Origin: Cellulomonas sp. ES6
Lineage (GTDB): Bacteria; Actinomycetota; Actinomycetes; Actinomycetales; Cellulomonadaceae
DNA: 64,000 nucleotides
NCBI RefSeq assembly: GCF_030053835.1
Contig: NZ_CP125655.1
Span: forward strand, 62,001-126,000
Direction of reading: 5' to 3'
Shown here: positions 29,362 to 38,319 of the stretch, in pieces
Numbering within the stretch: position 1 is the stretch's first letter
Layout of the letters: each line of letters starts with the position of its first letter
Notes under the pieces: model-generated
What the model was told of the DNA's origin: nothing
Seen by the model: the letters and a program-made list of their open reading frames with translations, nothing else
Database searches by the model: none
Made by a program: the position numbers and the translations under genes

Positions 29362-30629
29362 GCGCCGCGGTCCCCGCGCCCGGGGACGACGCGCTGCGCG
29401 ACCTGCAGCCCGTCGTCCTCGGCGCCGACATCGGCGTGTACGCGCTCGCCCGGGCGTTCCACGAGGAGTACGGGGTCCGGAGCATCGTCGTCAGCGGCGC
29501 GGCGCTCGGCCCCGTCGCGCACTCGGCGATCCTCGACAACGTCCTGGTCGCCGACGGGCACGACCCCCGCCAGCTCGTCGACGCCCTGCTGCGCGTCGCC
29601 CGCGAGCAGGCCGGGCGCCGGCTGGTGCTGCTCGCGAACTCCGACTGGCTGGTGCGCGTCGTCGTCCAGCACCGGGCAGAGCTCGAGCCGCACTACGTGG
29701 TGCCGTTCCTGTCGCAGGACCTGCTGGACCGGCTGTCGGACAAGGCGACCTTCGCCGAGGTCGCGACCTCGCTCGGTCTGGACGTGCCGCGCACGATCGT
29801 GCAGGACTTCGCGGGTGCGGACGACCCCGCGTGGGCGCCCGTGCCGGTGGACGTGCCGTACCCGCTCATCGCGAAGGCGGCGAGCAGCGCGGACTACCAG
29901 GAGGTGTCGTTCCCGGGGAAGAAGAAGGTCTTCGAGATCGGCACCCCGTCCGAGCTGGACGCGCTGTGGGACTCGCTGCGCGCCGCCGGGTTCCGGGGCC
30001 GGTTCGTGGTGCAGGAGCTCGTGCCGGGCGACGACACGCAGATGCGGTCCGTCACCGCGTACGTCGATAGCCGCGGGGAGATCACCCTGCTGTGCTCCGC
30101 GCACGTGCTGCTCGAGGAGCACACCCCGTCGGGCCTCGGGAACCCCGCCGCGATGGTGGTCAGCCGCGAGCAGGGGATGCTCGACCAGGCGGCGGCGTTC
30201 CTGCGAGGCGTCGGCTACGTCGGGTTCGCGAACTTCGACGTGAAGGTCGACCCGCGCGACGGGACGTACCGGTTCTTCGAGGTCAACCCCCGCATCGGGC
30301 GCAACAACTACTACGTGACCGCCGCCGGGGCGAACGTCGCCCGGTTCCTCGTGGAGGACCGCGTGCTGGGCCGCGCCGTCGAGCCCGTCGTCGTGGACAC
30401 CGAGGTGCTCTACTCGATCCTCCCGCACCGGCTGCTGCTGCGGTACGTGCTCGACCCGGCGCTCGCCGGGCGCGTGCGGGAGCTCATCCGGTCCCGCCGG
30501 GTGGCGCACCCGCTGCGCTACCGGGGCGACGCCGGCCCGCGCCGGCGCTGGTACGCGTTCGCGGCCGCGCTCAACCAGGTGCGCAAGTTCCGCCGGTACT
30601 ACCCGGAGGTCACCGGCACGGGGTTCTGA
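29358..30629 (+). CDS. ATP-grasp carboxylate-amine ligase (COG3919-like)
   Basis: A 423-residue predicted ligase. An N-terminal Rossmann-like domain (VVLGADIGVYALARAFHEEYGV) is followed by an ATP-grasp fold (LIAKAASSADYQEVSFPGKKKVF, VVQELVPGDDTQMRSVTAYVD) and the Mg-binding FFEVNPRIGRNNYYVTAAG. It resembles D-aspartate ligase of Enterococcus and other COG3919 proteins. Cellulomonas peptidoglycan is known to carry D-Asp or D-Glu in the cross-bridge, which this type of enzyme could add; that link is inference. GTG 29358 overlaps the gnd stop, an unexpected coupling to central metabolism. Confidence 0.75.
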   Translation: MSAAVPAPGDDALRDLQPVVLGADIGVYALARAFHEEYGVRSIVVSGAALGPVAHSAILDNVLVADGHDPRQLVDALLRVAREQAGRRLVLLANSDWLVRVVVQHRAELEPHYVVPFLSQDLLDRLSDKATFAEVATSLGLDVPRTIVQDFAGADDPAWAPVPVDVPYPLIAKAASSADYQEVSFPGKKKVFEIGTPSELDALWDSLRAAGFRGRFVVQELVPGDDTQMRSVTAYVDSRGEITLLCSAHVLLEEHTPSGLGNPAAMVVSREQGMLDQAAAFLRGVGYVGFANFDVKVDPRDGTYRFFEVNPRIGRNNYYVTAAGANVARFLVEDRVLGRAVEPVVVDTEVLYSILPHRLLLRYVLDPALAGRVRELIRSRRVAHPLRYRGDAGPRRRWYAFAAALNQVRKFRRYYPEVTGTGF

Positions 30630-30644
30630 GCCCCGACCCGGCCG

Positions 30645-30698
30645 GCACGCCCCGGTCCCGACGCTAGGCACGCCACCCGCGTCGGGGCCGGGGCGTGC
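30645..30698. terminator. Strong terminator after the ATP-grasp gene
   Basis: Arms 30645-30664 and 30679-30698 pair over 20 bp with a single G-U-type mismatch around a 14-nt loop, starting 15 bases after the stop codon. Confidence 0.75.
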
Positions 30699-31026
30699 TG
30701 CGTGCGGCCACCTCGCGCGCCGGGCCCCTCGCGCCGCGTGCCCGCTGCGCCCGGACCTGCTCCGCCCCGGACCTGCTCCGCCCGGGGCCCCGGGCCCAGG
30801 CCCGGTCCCAGGTCCGGCGCCCCACGGCGCACTACCTTGTGACTCGGTTCGCAAAGTCGTCCGGCGCCGGTACCGAACCCGTCGCGCGCGGTACGCAAGG
30901 CCGAGGGGCGGCCTACCCAAGCGCGACCGGGCGGCGCGCGAGCGCCCCGAGCGGCCCCGCGGACCCGGCAGGTTGTCCCGTGATCGCCCCGACACGGGAG
31001 TCGGGGCTCGCTGAGGAGGGCGTCGG
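30699..31026 (+). promoter_or_regulatory. Promoter region of the cai-fix cluster
   Basis: No gene seen. TTGTGA (30837-30842) and TCGCAA (30849-30854) form an imperfect TGTGA-N6-TCRCA palindrome, the CRP/FNR-family pattern, centred about 181 bp before the first gene. Two GGTAC motifs follow. GAGGAGGG (31011-31018) is the ribosome site of the MFS gene. No convincing -10/-35 pair could be assigned. The E. coli cai operon is known to need CRP and FNR, which makes the site notable. Confidence 0.4.
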
Positions 31027-32391
31027 ATGTCGCGCAGGACTATCGGCTCGGCCGACCGGGAGGTCGGGGCGGCGGGGCTCAGCCCGGCCCGTCGATGGAT
31101 CGTGCTGATCCTGGTCAGCATGGGCAGCTCCACCATCTATGCCCCGGCCTACCTGAAGAACACCTTCTACGACGCGCAGCTCGAGTCGCTGCACCTGACC
31201 AACACGCAGGTCGGGCAGCTCATGAGCGCGTACGCCTGGACCGCCGTCGCGGTCTACCTGTTCTCCGGCCTCATCGCCGACCGGGTGCGCATGCGCACGC
31301 TGTCCGCCACCGGCTTCTTCACGACCGCGGCGCTGACGTTCTGGTACGCGATGCTGCCGTCGTTCGGCGTGCTGATCGGGATCTTCATCGGCATGGGCCT
31401 GTCCACGATCCTGCTGTGGTGGGGCGTGCGGTACAAGCTCGTGCGGCTGGTCTCCACCGAGGAGGACTACTCGCGCTCGATCGGCATCAGCTACGGGTTC
31501 TACGGCGCGGCCGGCCTGCTGATCGGCGTCATCGGCACGTGGGTGCTGTCGGCATTCGCCGACGACGCGCAGGGCGCGTTCCGGACCTTCCTGCTGGTCA
31601 TCGGCGCGATGATCGCGCTGCTCGGCGTGCTGTCGCTGGTGTTCATCCCGCGGTTCGAGGGTGAGATCAGCGGCGAGGGCTCCGTGCGGGCCGTGCTCGT
31701 CGACGCCTGGCGGGCGCTGGCCAACCCGGTGGTGCTGCTGACGTCCGGCTGCCTGTTCTTCGTCTACTTCTTCTACACCTGCACGTCCTACACGGCGCCG
31801 TACATGACGGCGCTCGGCGCGGACGCCACGGTCACCAACGCGGTCTCGGTCGTGCGGACCTACGGCATCACCCTGCTCGCCGGCCCGCTGTTCGGGATGC
31901 TCGCCCACAAGGCGAAGAAGTCCTCGCTGGTGATCTGGATCGGCTCGGCGCTCGCCGCCGTCGCGTTCGGCGTCGTCGCGGCGCTGCCGGGCGAGGAGGG
32001 CAGCATCGTCGCGATCGCGGTGCTGGCGGTCGCGCTCGGGTTCATCGCCAACGGCGTGTTCGGCATCTGCTCCGGCATGCTGACCGAGGGCAAGGTGCCG
32101 CTCGCGGCGTTCGGCGCGGCCACCGGCGTGCTGTCGGTCATCGGGTTCCTGCCCGACACGTTCTCCTCGATCTGGCTCGGCTCGATCCTGGACGACGCGG
32201 AGGCCGCGGGCGACGTGACGACCGCGTACCCGACGGTGTTCCTCATCCTCGCCGCGATCGCCGTGGTGGCCGCGCTGGCCGCGCTCGCCCTGCAGCTCTA
32301 CGTGCGCTCGCACCGGGGCCGCCTGGAGGCCGCGTACGCCGCGGGCGCCGGGGACACCACGGGCGCCGCGGCGGTGGGGGCGGCGGCCTGA
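31027..32391 (+). CDS. MFS transporter, first gene of the cai-fix cluster
   Basis: A 454-residue major facilitator with about 12 helices and the loop GLIADRVRMRTLS after helix 2. It resembles the nitrate/oxalate and glycerol-phosphate type carriers with Trp-rich helix WYAMLPSFGVLIGIFIGMGLSTILLWWGVRYKLVR. As the first gene of the CoA-linked reduction operon it is the best candidate for substrate uptake or substrate/product exchange in place of the betaine antiporter CaiT. The ATG of the next gene overlaps its stop by one base. Confidence 0.85.
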   Translation: MSRRTIGSADREVGAAGLSPARRWIVLILVSMGSSTIYAPAYLKNTFYDAQLESLHLTNTQVGQLMSAYAWTAVAVYLFSGLIADRVRMRTLSATGFFTTAALTFWYAMLPSFGVLIGIFIGMGLSTILLWWGVRYKLVRLVSTEEDYSRSIGISYGFYGAAGLLIGVIGTWVLSAFADDAQGAFRTFLLVIGAMIALLGVLSLVFIPRFEGEISGEGSVRAVLVDAWRALANPVVLLTSGCLFFVYFFYTCTSYTAPYMTALGADATVTNAVSVVRTYGITLLAGPLFGMLAHKAKKSSLVIWIGSALAAVAFGVVAALPGEEGSIVAIAVLAVALGFIANGVFGICSGMLTEGKVPLAAFGAATGVLSVIGFLPDTFSSIWLGSILDDAEAAGDVTTAYPTVFLILAAIAVVAALAALALQLYVRSHRGRLEAAYAAGAGDTTGAAAVGAAA

Positions 32392-33416
32392 TGGCGGCGG
32401 TCGACGTGCTGGCGCGCCTCACCCCGGGGATGCGGGAGGTCCTGGAGATCCAGGCCGACCTCGCGGCCCGGCTGGCCCGGCCCGGGTCCGACCTGGAGGT
32501 GCTGCGGGCGAACTACGCCGCTGAGCACCGCTGGTGGAACGAGGGCGGGCCGCGGATGGCGCGCAGCACGTCGGCCGTCGTGGCCACCCCGCACGGGCCG
32601 GTGCCCGTCCGGGTGCACCACCCCGAGCCCGTCCCCGGGGACCCGGGTCCGGCCGGCACGGTCGTCTACCTGCACGGCGGCGGGTTCGTGCTCGGGGACC
32701 TGGACTCCTACGACCGCATCCTGCGCGAGCTCGCCGCGGCCGGCGGCGCGGTGGTGGTCGGCGTCGCGTACAGCCTCTCGCCGGAGGCCAAGGTGCCGCA
32801 GGCCGTCGAGGAGGCGGCGGCCGTCGTGCGGCACCTCGCGGCCCACCCCGGCGACCTGGGTGTCCCGCCCGGGCCGGTCGCCCTGGCCGGTGACTCGGCG
32901 GGCGCGTCGATCGCCCTGGCGACGGCCCTGCACCTGCGGGCCGCCGACGGGCCGCGACCGTCCGCGCTGCTGCTCTGGTACGGCCTGTACGGGCTGCGCG
33001 ACTCCGCATCGCGGCGCCTGCTGGGCGGCCCGTGGGACGGGCTCGCCCCGGAGGACCTGGCGTTCTACACCGCGGCCTACACCGCGGGCCCGGACGACCT
33101 CACCGGCCCGGCGGTCGACTGCCTCGGCGCCGACCCGGACCTGCTCGCGTCGCTGCCGCCGACCTACGTGGCCGCGACCGACCTCGACCCGCTGCTGGAC
33201 GACTCCGTGGCCCTCGCCGGGCTGCTGGAGCACCACGGCGTGCCGCACCGCCTGCACGTGCTGACCGGCGTGCTGCACGGCTTCCTGCACTGCTCCCGGA
33301 CGCTGCCCGAGGCCCGGGAGGCCCTGGCGGCGGGCGCCGCGTTCCTGCGCGCGCACCGCCTGCCCGCGCACCACCCCCTGGAGAACCGAGAGGCCCACCG
33401 ATGGATTTCCGACTGA
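32391..33416 (+). CDS. Alpha/beta-hydrolase esterase of the HSL family
   Basis: A 341-residue esterase. The oxyanion motif HGGGF is at about residues 95-99, the nucleophile Ser169 lies in GDSAGAS, and likely Asp and His of the triad are in [11 protein letters not shown] and HGFLH. Family members hydrolyse short-chain acyl esters. Within a carnitine-type operon it could release carnitine or another quaternary alcohol from short acylcarnitines; this is inference, as no esterase occurs in the enterobacterial cai operon. It overlaps caiA by 16 bases. Confidence 0.82.
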   Translation: MAAVDVLARLTPGMREVLEIQADLAARLARPGSDLEVLRANYAAEHRWWNEGGPRMARSTSAVVATPHGPVPVRVHHPEPVPGDPGPAGTVVYLHGGGFVLGDLDSYDRILRELAAAGGAVVVGVAYSLSPEAKVPQAVEEAAAVVRHLAAHPGDLGVPPGPVALAGDSAGASIALATALHLRAADGPRPSALLLWYGLYGLRDSASRRLLGGPWDGLAPEDLAFYTAAYTAGPDDLTGPAVDCLGADPDLLASLPPTYVAATDLDPLLDDSVALAGLLEHHGVPHRLHVLTGVLHGFLHCSRTLPEAREALAAGAAFLRAHRLPAHHPLENREAHRWISD

Positions 33417-34534
33417 CCGAGGACCAGCAGCTGATGGTCCAGGCCGTCCGCGAGCTGATGGAGAGCGAGAGCTGGGAGCCGTACTTCGCGCAGTGCGACG
33501 CCGAGCACGCCTACCCGCAGCGCTGGGTCGCCGCGCTGTGCGGGCTGGGGGTCGACACGATCCTGCTGCCCGAGGAGCACGGCGGGCTCGACGCCGGCTG
33601 GACGACCGTCGCGGCGGTCTGGGAGGAGCTAGGCCGCCTGGGCGCACCCACGTACGTGCTGTACCAGCTGCCGACGCTGCGCACCGTGCTCGAGGTCGGC
33701 ACGCCCGAGCAGATCGAGCGGATCCTGTCCTACGTCGGGACCGGCAGGCAGATCTGGAACTTCGCGATGACCGAGCCGGGCGCCGGCTCCAGCTTCGCCG
33801 CGATGTCCACCACGTACACGCGTCGCGACGGCAAGGTCTACCTCAACGGCCACAAGACGTTCATCACCTCGTCCCTGGGCGTGGACCAGCTCGTGGTCAT
33901 GGCGCGCGACGCCGACGACATGGACCAGTACACCGAGTGGTTCGTCGACCTGTCGCTGCCCGGGATCACGCGCGAGCCGCTCGACAAGCTGGGCCTGCGC
34001 ATGGACTCGTGCTGCGAGATCTACTTCGACCAGGTGGAGCTGCGCGAGGAGGACCGGTTCGGCGGCGAGGGGCAGGGCTTCGCGCGGACCGTCGCGGACT
34101 TCGACCTGGAGCGGTTCCTCGTGGCGGCGTGCGACTACGGCTGGGCGCTGTGCGCGTTCGAGGACGCCGTGCGGTACGCCAACCAGCGCGAGCAGGGCGG
34201 GCAGGCGATCGGCCGCTACCAGCTCGTGCAGGACAAGATCGCCCGGATGCGCATCGCGCTCACCACCATGCGCGCGATGGTCTACGAGACCGCCTGGAAG
34301 GCCGACCACGGCCTGCTCGGCAAGGGCGACGCGTCGATGGCCAAGCTGTACTGCACGCAGGCGGCGGCGCAGGTCGTCGACGACGCGATCCAGGTGCTGG
34401 GCGGCATCGCGGTGACCGGCGCCCACCGGGTCGCCCGGTTCTACCGCGACCTGCGCGTGGAGCGGATCTCCGGGGGCACCGACGAGATGATGGTGCTCAC
34501 CGTCGCCCGCGCGGCGCTCAAGGAGTACCGGTGA
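33401..34534 (+). CDS. caiA: Crotonobetainyl-CoA reductase-like acyl-CoA dehydrogenase
   Basis: A 377-residue flavoprotein collinear with E. coli CaiA (380 aa) over its length. Shared stretches include [57 protein letters not shown] and [20 protein letters not shown]. CaiA reduces crotonobetainyl-CoA to gamma-butyrobetainyl-CoA with electrons believed to come from FixABCX, encoded further down this cluster. ATG 33401 is fixed by the conserved MDF start. Stop overlaps caiB by 4 bases. The family call is firm from recalled sequence; the exact acyl group remains to be shown. Confidence 0.9.
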   Translation: MDFRLTEDQQLMVQAVRELMESESWEPYFAQCDAEHAYPQRWVAALCGLGVDTILLPEEHGGLDAGWTTVAAVWEELGRLGAPTYVLYQLPTLRTVLEVGTPEQIERILSYVGTGRQIWNFAMTEPGAGSSFAAMSTTYTRRDGKVYLNGHKTFITSSLGVDQLVVMARDADDMDQYTEWFVDLSLPGITREPLDKLGLRMDSCCEIYFDQVELREEDRFGGEGQGFARTVADFDLERFLVAACDYGWALCAFEDAVRYANQREQGGQAIGRYQLVQDKIARMRIALTTMRAMVYETAWKADHGLLGKGDASMAKLYCTQAAAQVVDDAIQVLGGIAVTGAHRVARFYRDLRVERISGGTDEMMVLTVARAALKEYR

Positions 34535-35745
34535 GCGCCGCCGGGGGCGCCGTCCCCGAGTTCGGCGTGCTGTCCGGCGTGAAGGTCGTCTACGCGGCCG
34601 TCGAGATCGCCGCGCCCACGGCCGCCGCGCTGATGGCCGAGTGGGGCGCCGACGTGGTGTGGATCGAGAACACCCGCACGGGCGACTCGATGCGCGACAC
34701 CGCCTGGGTCAAGGAGATGGAGCGCCGCAACCAGCGGTCCGTCGCCCTGAACCCGTTCACCGACCAGGGCCGCGAGGTGCTGCTGGACCTGGTCGCGGAC
34801 GCCGACATCTTCATCGAGTCGTCCAAGGGACCCACGTACGCCCGGCGCGGCATCACCGACGAGCTGCTCTGGGAGCGCAACCCCGCGCTCGTCATCGTGC
34901 ACGTGTCCGGCTTCGGCCAGTACGGCGTGCCCGAGCGCGTGAACCGCGCCGCCTACGACCTCACCGTCCAGGCGTACTCCGGCTACCTCGCGCAGAACGG
35001 CACCCCCGAGCAGCCCATGGCGCCGCTGCCGTACGTGGGGGACTACTTCACGTCCGAGATGGTCACGGCGTCGGCGCTCGCGGCCCTGCACAAGGCCCGG
35101 ACCACCGGGCAGGGCGAGAGCATCGACGTGGCGATGTACGAGGTGATGCTGCGCGTCGGCGCGTACTACCTCATGGACTACCTCAACGCCGGCACCCGCT
35201 ACCCGCGCCCGGGCGCCCGGCACCCCAACCTGTGCGGCATCGGCGAGTACCGGTGCGCGGACGGGTTCATCGGGCTGTGCGTCTACGGCGTCCCGCAGAA
35301 CAAGTACCTGCTGGAGCGCATCGGCCTCGGGCACCTGTGGGGGACCGAGGACTACCCGGAGGACACCGCGGCGCTCTGGCTCGACGGGCCCGCGGCGCAG
35401 CTCATCGAGGAGCACCTCGACGCGTTCTGCCTCACCCAGAAGGCGCGGGAGCTCGAGGACGAGCTCTCGGCCGTCGGGATCGCGGCGAACGCGGTGCTGG
35501 AGTTCGACGACCTGCTGGCCGAGGAGCACGTGGCGCAGCGCGAGGCGATCGTCGACTGGCGCACGCACGACGGCGACCCCGTGCGCGGCGTCGGCATCGT
35601 GCCGAAGTTCGTCCGACACCCGGGCCGGATCTGGCGCCCCATGCCGACGCTCGGCATGGACACCGACACCGTGCTCGCCGAGGCGGGGTACGCGCCGGAG
35701 CGCATCGAGCGCCTGGCGGCCGACGGGACGATCCGGAGAGGGTGA
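34531..35745 (+). CDS. caiB: CaiB-like L-carnitine CoA-transferase (class III)
   Basis: A 404-residue family III CoA-transferase (E. coli CaiB has 405). Collinear stretches: [58 protein letters not shown] and [15 protein letters not shown]. The catalytic aspartate equals Asp171 in YVGDYF, matching Asp169 of CaiB. It moves CoA from the product thioester onto incoming carnitine or crotonobetaine so activation is only needed once. GTG 34531 overlaps the caiA stop. Confidence 0.9.
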   Translation: MSAAGGAVPEFGVLSGVKVVYAAVEIAAPTAAALMAEWGADVVWIENTRTGDSMRDTAWVKEMERRNQRSVALNPFTDQGREVLLDLVADADIFIESSKGPTYARRGITDELLWERNPALVIVHVSGFGQYGVPERVNRAAYDLTVQAYSGYLAQNGTPEQPMAPLPYVGDYFTSEMVTASALAALHKARTTGQGESIDVAMYEVMLRVGAYYLMDYLNAGTRYPRPGARHPNLCGIGEYRCADGFIGLCVYGVPQNKYLLERIGLGHLWGTEDYPEDTAALWLDGPAAQLIEEHLDAFCLTQKARELEDELSAVGIAANAVLEFDDLLAEEHVAQREAIVDWRTHDGDPVRGVGIVPKFVRHPGRIWRPMPTLGMDTDTVLAEAGYAPERIERLAADGTIRRG

Positions 35746-35751
35746 ACGACG

Positions 35752-35779
35752 CGGGCCCGGGGCGTCGTCCCCGGGCCCG
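35752..35779 (+). terminator. Hairpin between caiB and caiC
   Basis: CGGGCCCGGGG (35752-35762) pairs perfectly with 35769-35779 around a 6-nt loop, within the 42-base gap. Since caiC follows on the same strand, partial termination or transcript protection is more likely than an operon end. Confidence 0.5.
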
Positions 35780-35787
35780 GCACGACC

Positions 35788-37398
35788 ATGGACACTGCAC
35801 GCGAGGAGACGCTCGGCGACCTGTGGCACGCCCAGGTGCGCCGGCGGGGCGACCACCCGTTCCTGGTGGCCGAGGACGCCGCGGGCGCGGTGCGCACGTT
35901 CGGCTACGCCGACTTCGACGCCCTCGTGGCGTCCGCGGCCGCCGCGCTGCGCCGGCTCGGGGTCGGCCCCGGGGACGCCGTGGTGCTGCACCTGCCGCTG
36001 GGCGCCGAGCTGGTGCGCCACCTGCTGGCCGTCATGGTCTCCGGCGCGGTCGCGGTGGTGCAGGACCCGGGCAGCCCGGCGCCGGAGTGCGCGCACGTGG
36101 CGCAGCGGGTCCGGGCGCGGCTCGCCGTCTGCACGCCGGAGGCGGCCGGGCGGTACGCGGGGGTGCCCGGGCTGCGGGTCGTGGGGCCGGCGGCCGCGGG
36201 CGCGGTGGGCGTCGACGCGGTGGGCGCGGCGGGCGCACCCGGGACCGGGGAGCCCCTCGGCGCCGGCGTGACCGGGAGCGACACCGCCGGGGTGGTGTTC
36301 ACGTCCGGGTCGACCGCCACCCCCAAGGGCGTCGTCCTCACCCACGCCAACCTGGTGTTCTCCGGGCGGTTCGTGCAGTGGCAGGCCGCGCTCACCCCCG
36401 CCGACCGGCTGCTGACGACCATGCCCGCCTGCCACGTGAACTTCCAGCTCAACGCGCTGCTGCCGGTGGTCGCGGCCGGCGCCACCCTGGTGGTCGTCGA
36501 GCGGTACTCGGCGCGGCGGTTCTGGCACCAGGTGCAGGCGCACCGCGCCACCGTCGTGCAGTCCATCGCGATGATCGTGCGCACCCAGCTGTGCCGGCCC
36601 GTCGAGCCGGGGGAGCGGGACCACGACGTCCGCGAGATCCTGTACTACCTGCCGCTGCCCGACGCCGAGAAGCTGGAGTACGAGCGCCGCTTCGGCGTCC
36701 GGCTGCTCAACTCGTACGGCACCAGCGAGTGCCTGGTCGGGGCGATCACGGACCCGCCCGCCGGCGAGCGGCGCTGGCCGTCCGTCGGCCGCGTCGGCCC
36801 GGGCTACGAGGCGCGCGTCGCGGGGCCGGACGGTCGCGCGCTGCCGCCCGGCGAGCCGGGGGAGATCCAGCTCCGCGGCGAGCCCGGCGTCAGCCTCATG
36901 GCGGGGTACCTCGACGACCCGGAGTCCACCGCGGCGGCGTACGACGCCGACGGCTGGATGCGCACGGGCGACCTCGGGTACGTGGACGCCGACGGCTGGT
37001 ACTACTTCCTGGACCGGCGCTCGCGGATCATCAAGCGCGGCGCGGAGAACGTCTCCCCGGCGCGCGTCGAGGCGGTGCTGCTCGCGCACCCCGGCATCGC
37101 GCAGGCCGCGGTCGTCGGCGTCCCCGACGCGGTCTACGACGAGGCGGTGCTCGCCGTCGTCGTCCCGCGGCCCGGCGTCGCGCTCACCGAGGCGGACGTC
37201 CGCGCCCACTGCGCCGCGCACCTGCCGGCACCCGCCGTCCCCGGCACCGTCCAGGTCGCGGACCGGCTGCCGCGCACCGCCAGCTACAAGGTCGCCACCG
37301 GGGCGCTGTCCGCCCGCGCGGCCGCCCGGGCCTCTGGCACCGCGGGGCGCGCCCGGGGCGCCCGGCCCGCCGAGGGCGCCCGGCCCGCCCGGTCCTGA
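35788..37398 (+). CDS. caiC: CaiC-like carnitine/crotonobetaine CoA ligase
   Basis: A 536-residue AMP-forming acyl-CoA synthetase. P-loop FTSGSTATPKGVVLTHANL (about residue 171), YGTSE in motif A5, TGDLGY, IIKRGAENVSPARVE, and the catalytic lysine in RTASYKVATG. Stretches such as RRWPSVGRVGPGYEA and VERYSARRFWHQVQAHRATVVQSI mirror E. coli CaiC. It primes the cycle by making the first CoA thioester from ATP. Two Ala/Gly-rich insertions (about 145-165 and the final 25 residues) are not in CaiC. No clear ribosome site; it may depend on coupling from caiB. Confidence 0.85.
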   Translation: MDTAREETLGDLWHAQVRRRGDHPFLVAEDAAGAVRTFGYADFDALVASAAAALRRLGVGPGDAVVLHLPLGAELVRHLLAVMVSGAVAVVQDPGSPAPECAHVAQRVRARLAVCTPEAAGRYAGVPGLRVVGPAAAGAVGVDAVGAAGAPGTGEPLGAGVTGSDTAGVVFTSGSTATPKGVVLTHANLVFSGRFVQWQAALTPADRLLTTMPACHVNFQLNALLPVVAAGATLVVVERYSARRFWHQVQAHRATVVQSIAMIVRTQLCRPVEPGERDHDVREILYYLPLPDAEKLEYERRFGVRLLNSYGTSECLVGAITDPPAGERRWPSVGRVGPGYEARVAGPDGRALPPGEPGEIQLRGEPGVSLMAGYLDDPESTAAAYDADGWMRTGDLGYVDADGWYYFLDRRSRIIKRGAENVSPARVEAVLLAHPGIAQAAVVGVPDAVYDEAVLAVVVPRPGVALTEADVRAHCAAHLPAPAVPGTVQVADRLPRTASYKVATGALSARAAARASGTAGRARGARPAEGARPARS

Positions 37399-37464
37399 CC
37401 CGCACGACCCCGCACCACCCCGTACGTCCCCGCACCACCCGCACCGATGGAGGAGCAGCACGAC

Positions 37465-38319
37465 ATGGCGATCAAGACCGAGATGGTCGGGCAGTGGTTC
37501 GGCCCGTTCGAGCGCGAGTACACCACCCGGGACCTCAGCCTGTTCGCGCTCGGGTCCGGGTGCGCCGTGGACGGCCGCACCGACCTGGAGTACGTCTACG
37601 AGAAGGGCATGAAGGTGCTGCCGACGTTCGGCGCCATGCCGATCGTCGACTCCGAGGTCACGCGCACCATCGACTACGGCTACGACTACGCCGGGTCCCT
37701 GCACTGGAGCTTCGACCTGACGTTCCACCAGCCGATCACCCGGCTCGAGGGCCGGCTGTCGACCCGCGTGCTGCTCAAGGGCCTCTACGACCGCGGCCCG
37801 GGCAAGGGCCTGCTCGCCCAGCACGTCGGCGAGACCCGCGACGAGGACGGCACGCTGCTGTTCACGAACGAGTCGTGGGACTGCCTCATCTACGACGGCG
37901 GCTGGGGCGGCCCGGCCGCGCCGAAGGACCTCGTGGAGATGCCCGACCGCCCCGCCGACATTGCCGTCGAGGAGCGCATCCCCGAGAACCAGGCGCTCAT
38001 CTACCGGCTCTCCGGGGACTACCACCCGCAGCACGTGGACTGGGAGTACGCCGCCGCGAACGGCCAGCCCCGGCCGATCCTGCACGCCGTGAGCTTCGCG
38101 GGCGTGGTCTGCCGGCACGCCATCCGCTCGCTGTTCCCGGGCGAGCCCGAGCGGCTCCGGCGGTTCAAGACCCGCATCACCGCGCCCGTGCTGCCCGGCT
38201 CGACGCTGCGCACCGAGCTGTGGCGCATGGACGAGCACCGGGCGCACTTCCGCCTGGTCGACGCCGACGACCCGACCGCCAAGCCGCACCTCAACTGGGG
38301 GGTCGTCGAGTGGAGCTGA
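37465..38319 (+). CDS. MaoC-type double hot-dog hydratase
   Basis: A 284-residue two-hot-dog enzyme of the hydratase 2 family. The C-terminal half carries YRLSGDYHPQH, matching the (R)-enoyl-CoA hydratase motif with Asp185 and His190 as the catalytic pair; the usual Asn between them is His. I chose ATG 37465, 9 nt after GGAGGAG; the ATG at 37447 overlaps that ribosome site. In this cluster it sits where the crotonase-fold CaiD would act, so it probably hydrates/dehydrates the enoyl-CoA (L-carnitinyl-CoA/crotonobetainyl-CoA or an analogue). This non-orthologous replacement is an inference. Confidence 0.8.
   Translation: MAIKTEMVGQWFGPFEREYTTRDLSLFALGSGCAVDGRTDLEYVYEKGMKVLPTFGAMPIVDSEVTRTIDYGYDYAGSLHWSFDLTFHQPITRLEGRLSTRVLLKGLYDRGPGKGLLAQHVGETRDEDGTLLFTNESWDCLIYDGGWGGPAAPKDLVEMPDRPADIAVEERIPENQALIYRLSGDYHPQHVDWEYAAANGQPRPILHAVSFAGVVCRHAIRSLFPGEPERLRRFKTRITAPVLPGSTLRTELWRMDEHRAHFRLVDADDPTAKPHLNWGVVEWS

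Noticed and set aside
37399..37446. CRISPR-like short repeats before the hydratase gene
   Set aside because: Units are about 10 bases, degenerate and without spacers; better described as a C-rich intergenic run.
34641..38309. Single giant plus-strand protein running into the second MFS transporter
   Set aside because: The upstream part is the wrong frame over caiB, caiC and the hydratase; only the section from 38310 has transporter features.
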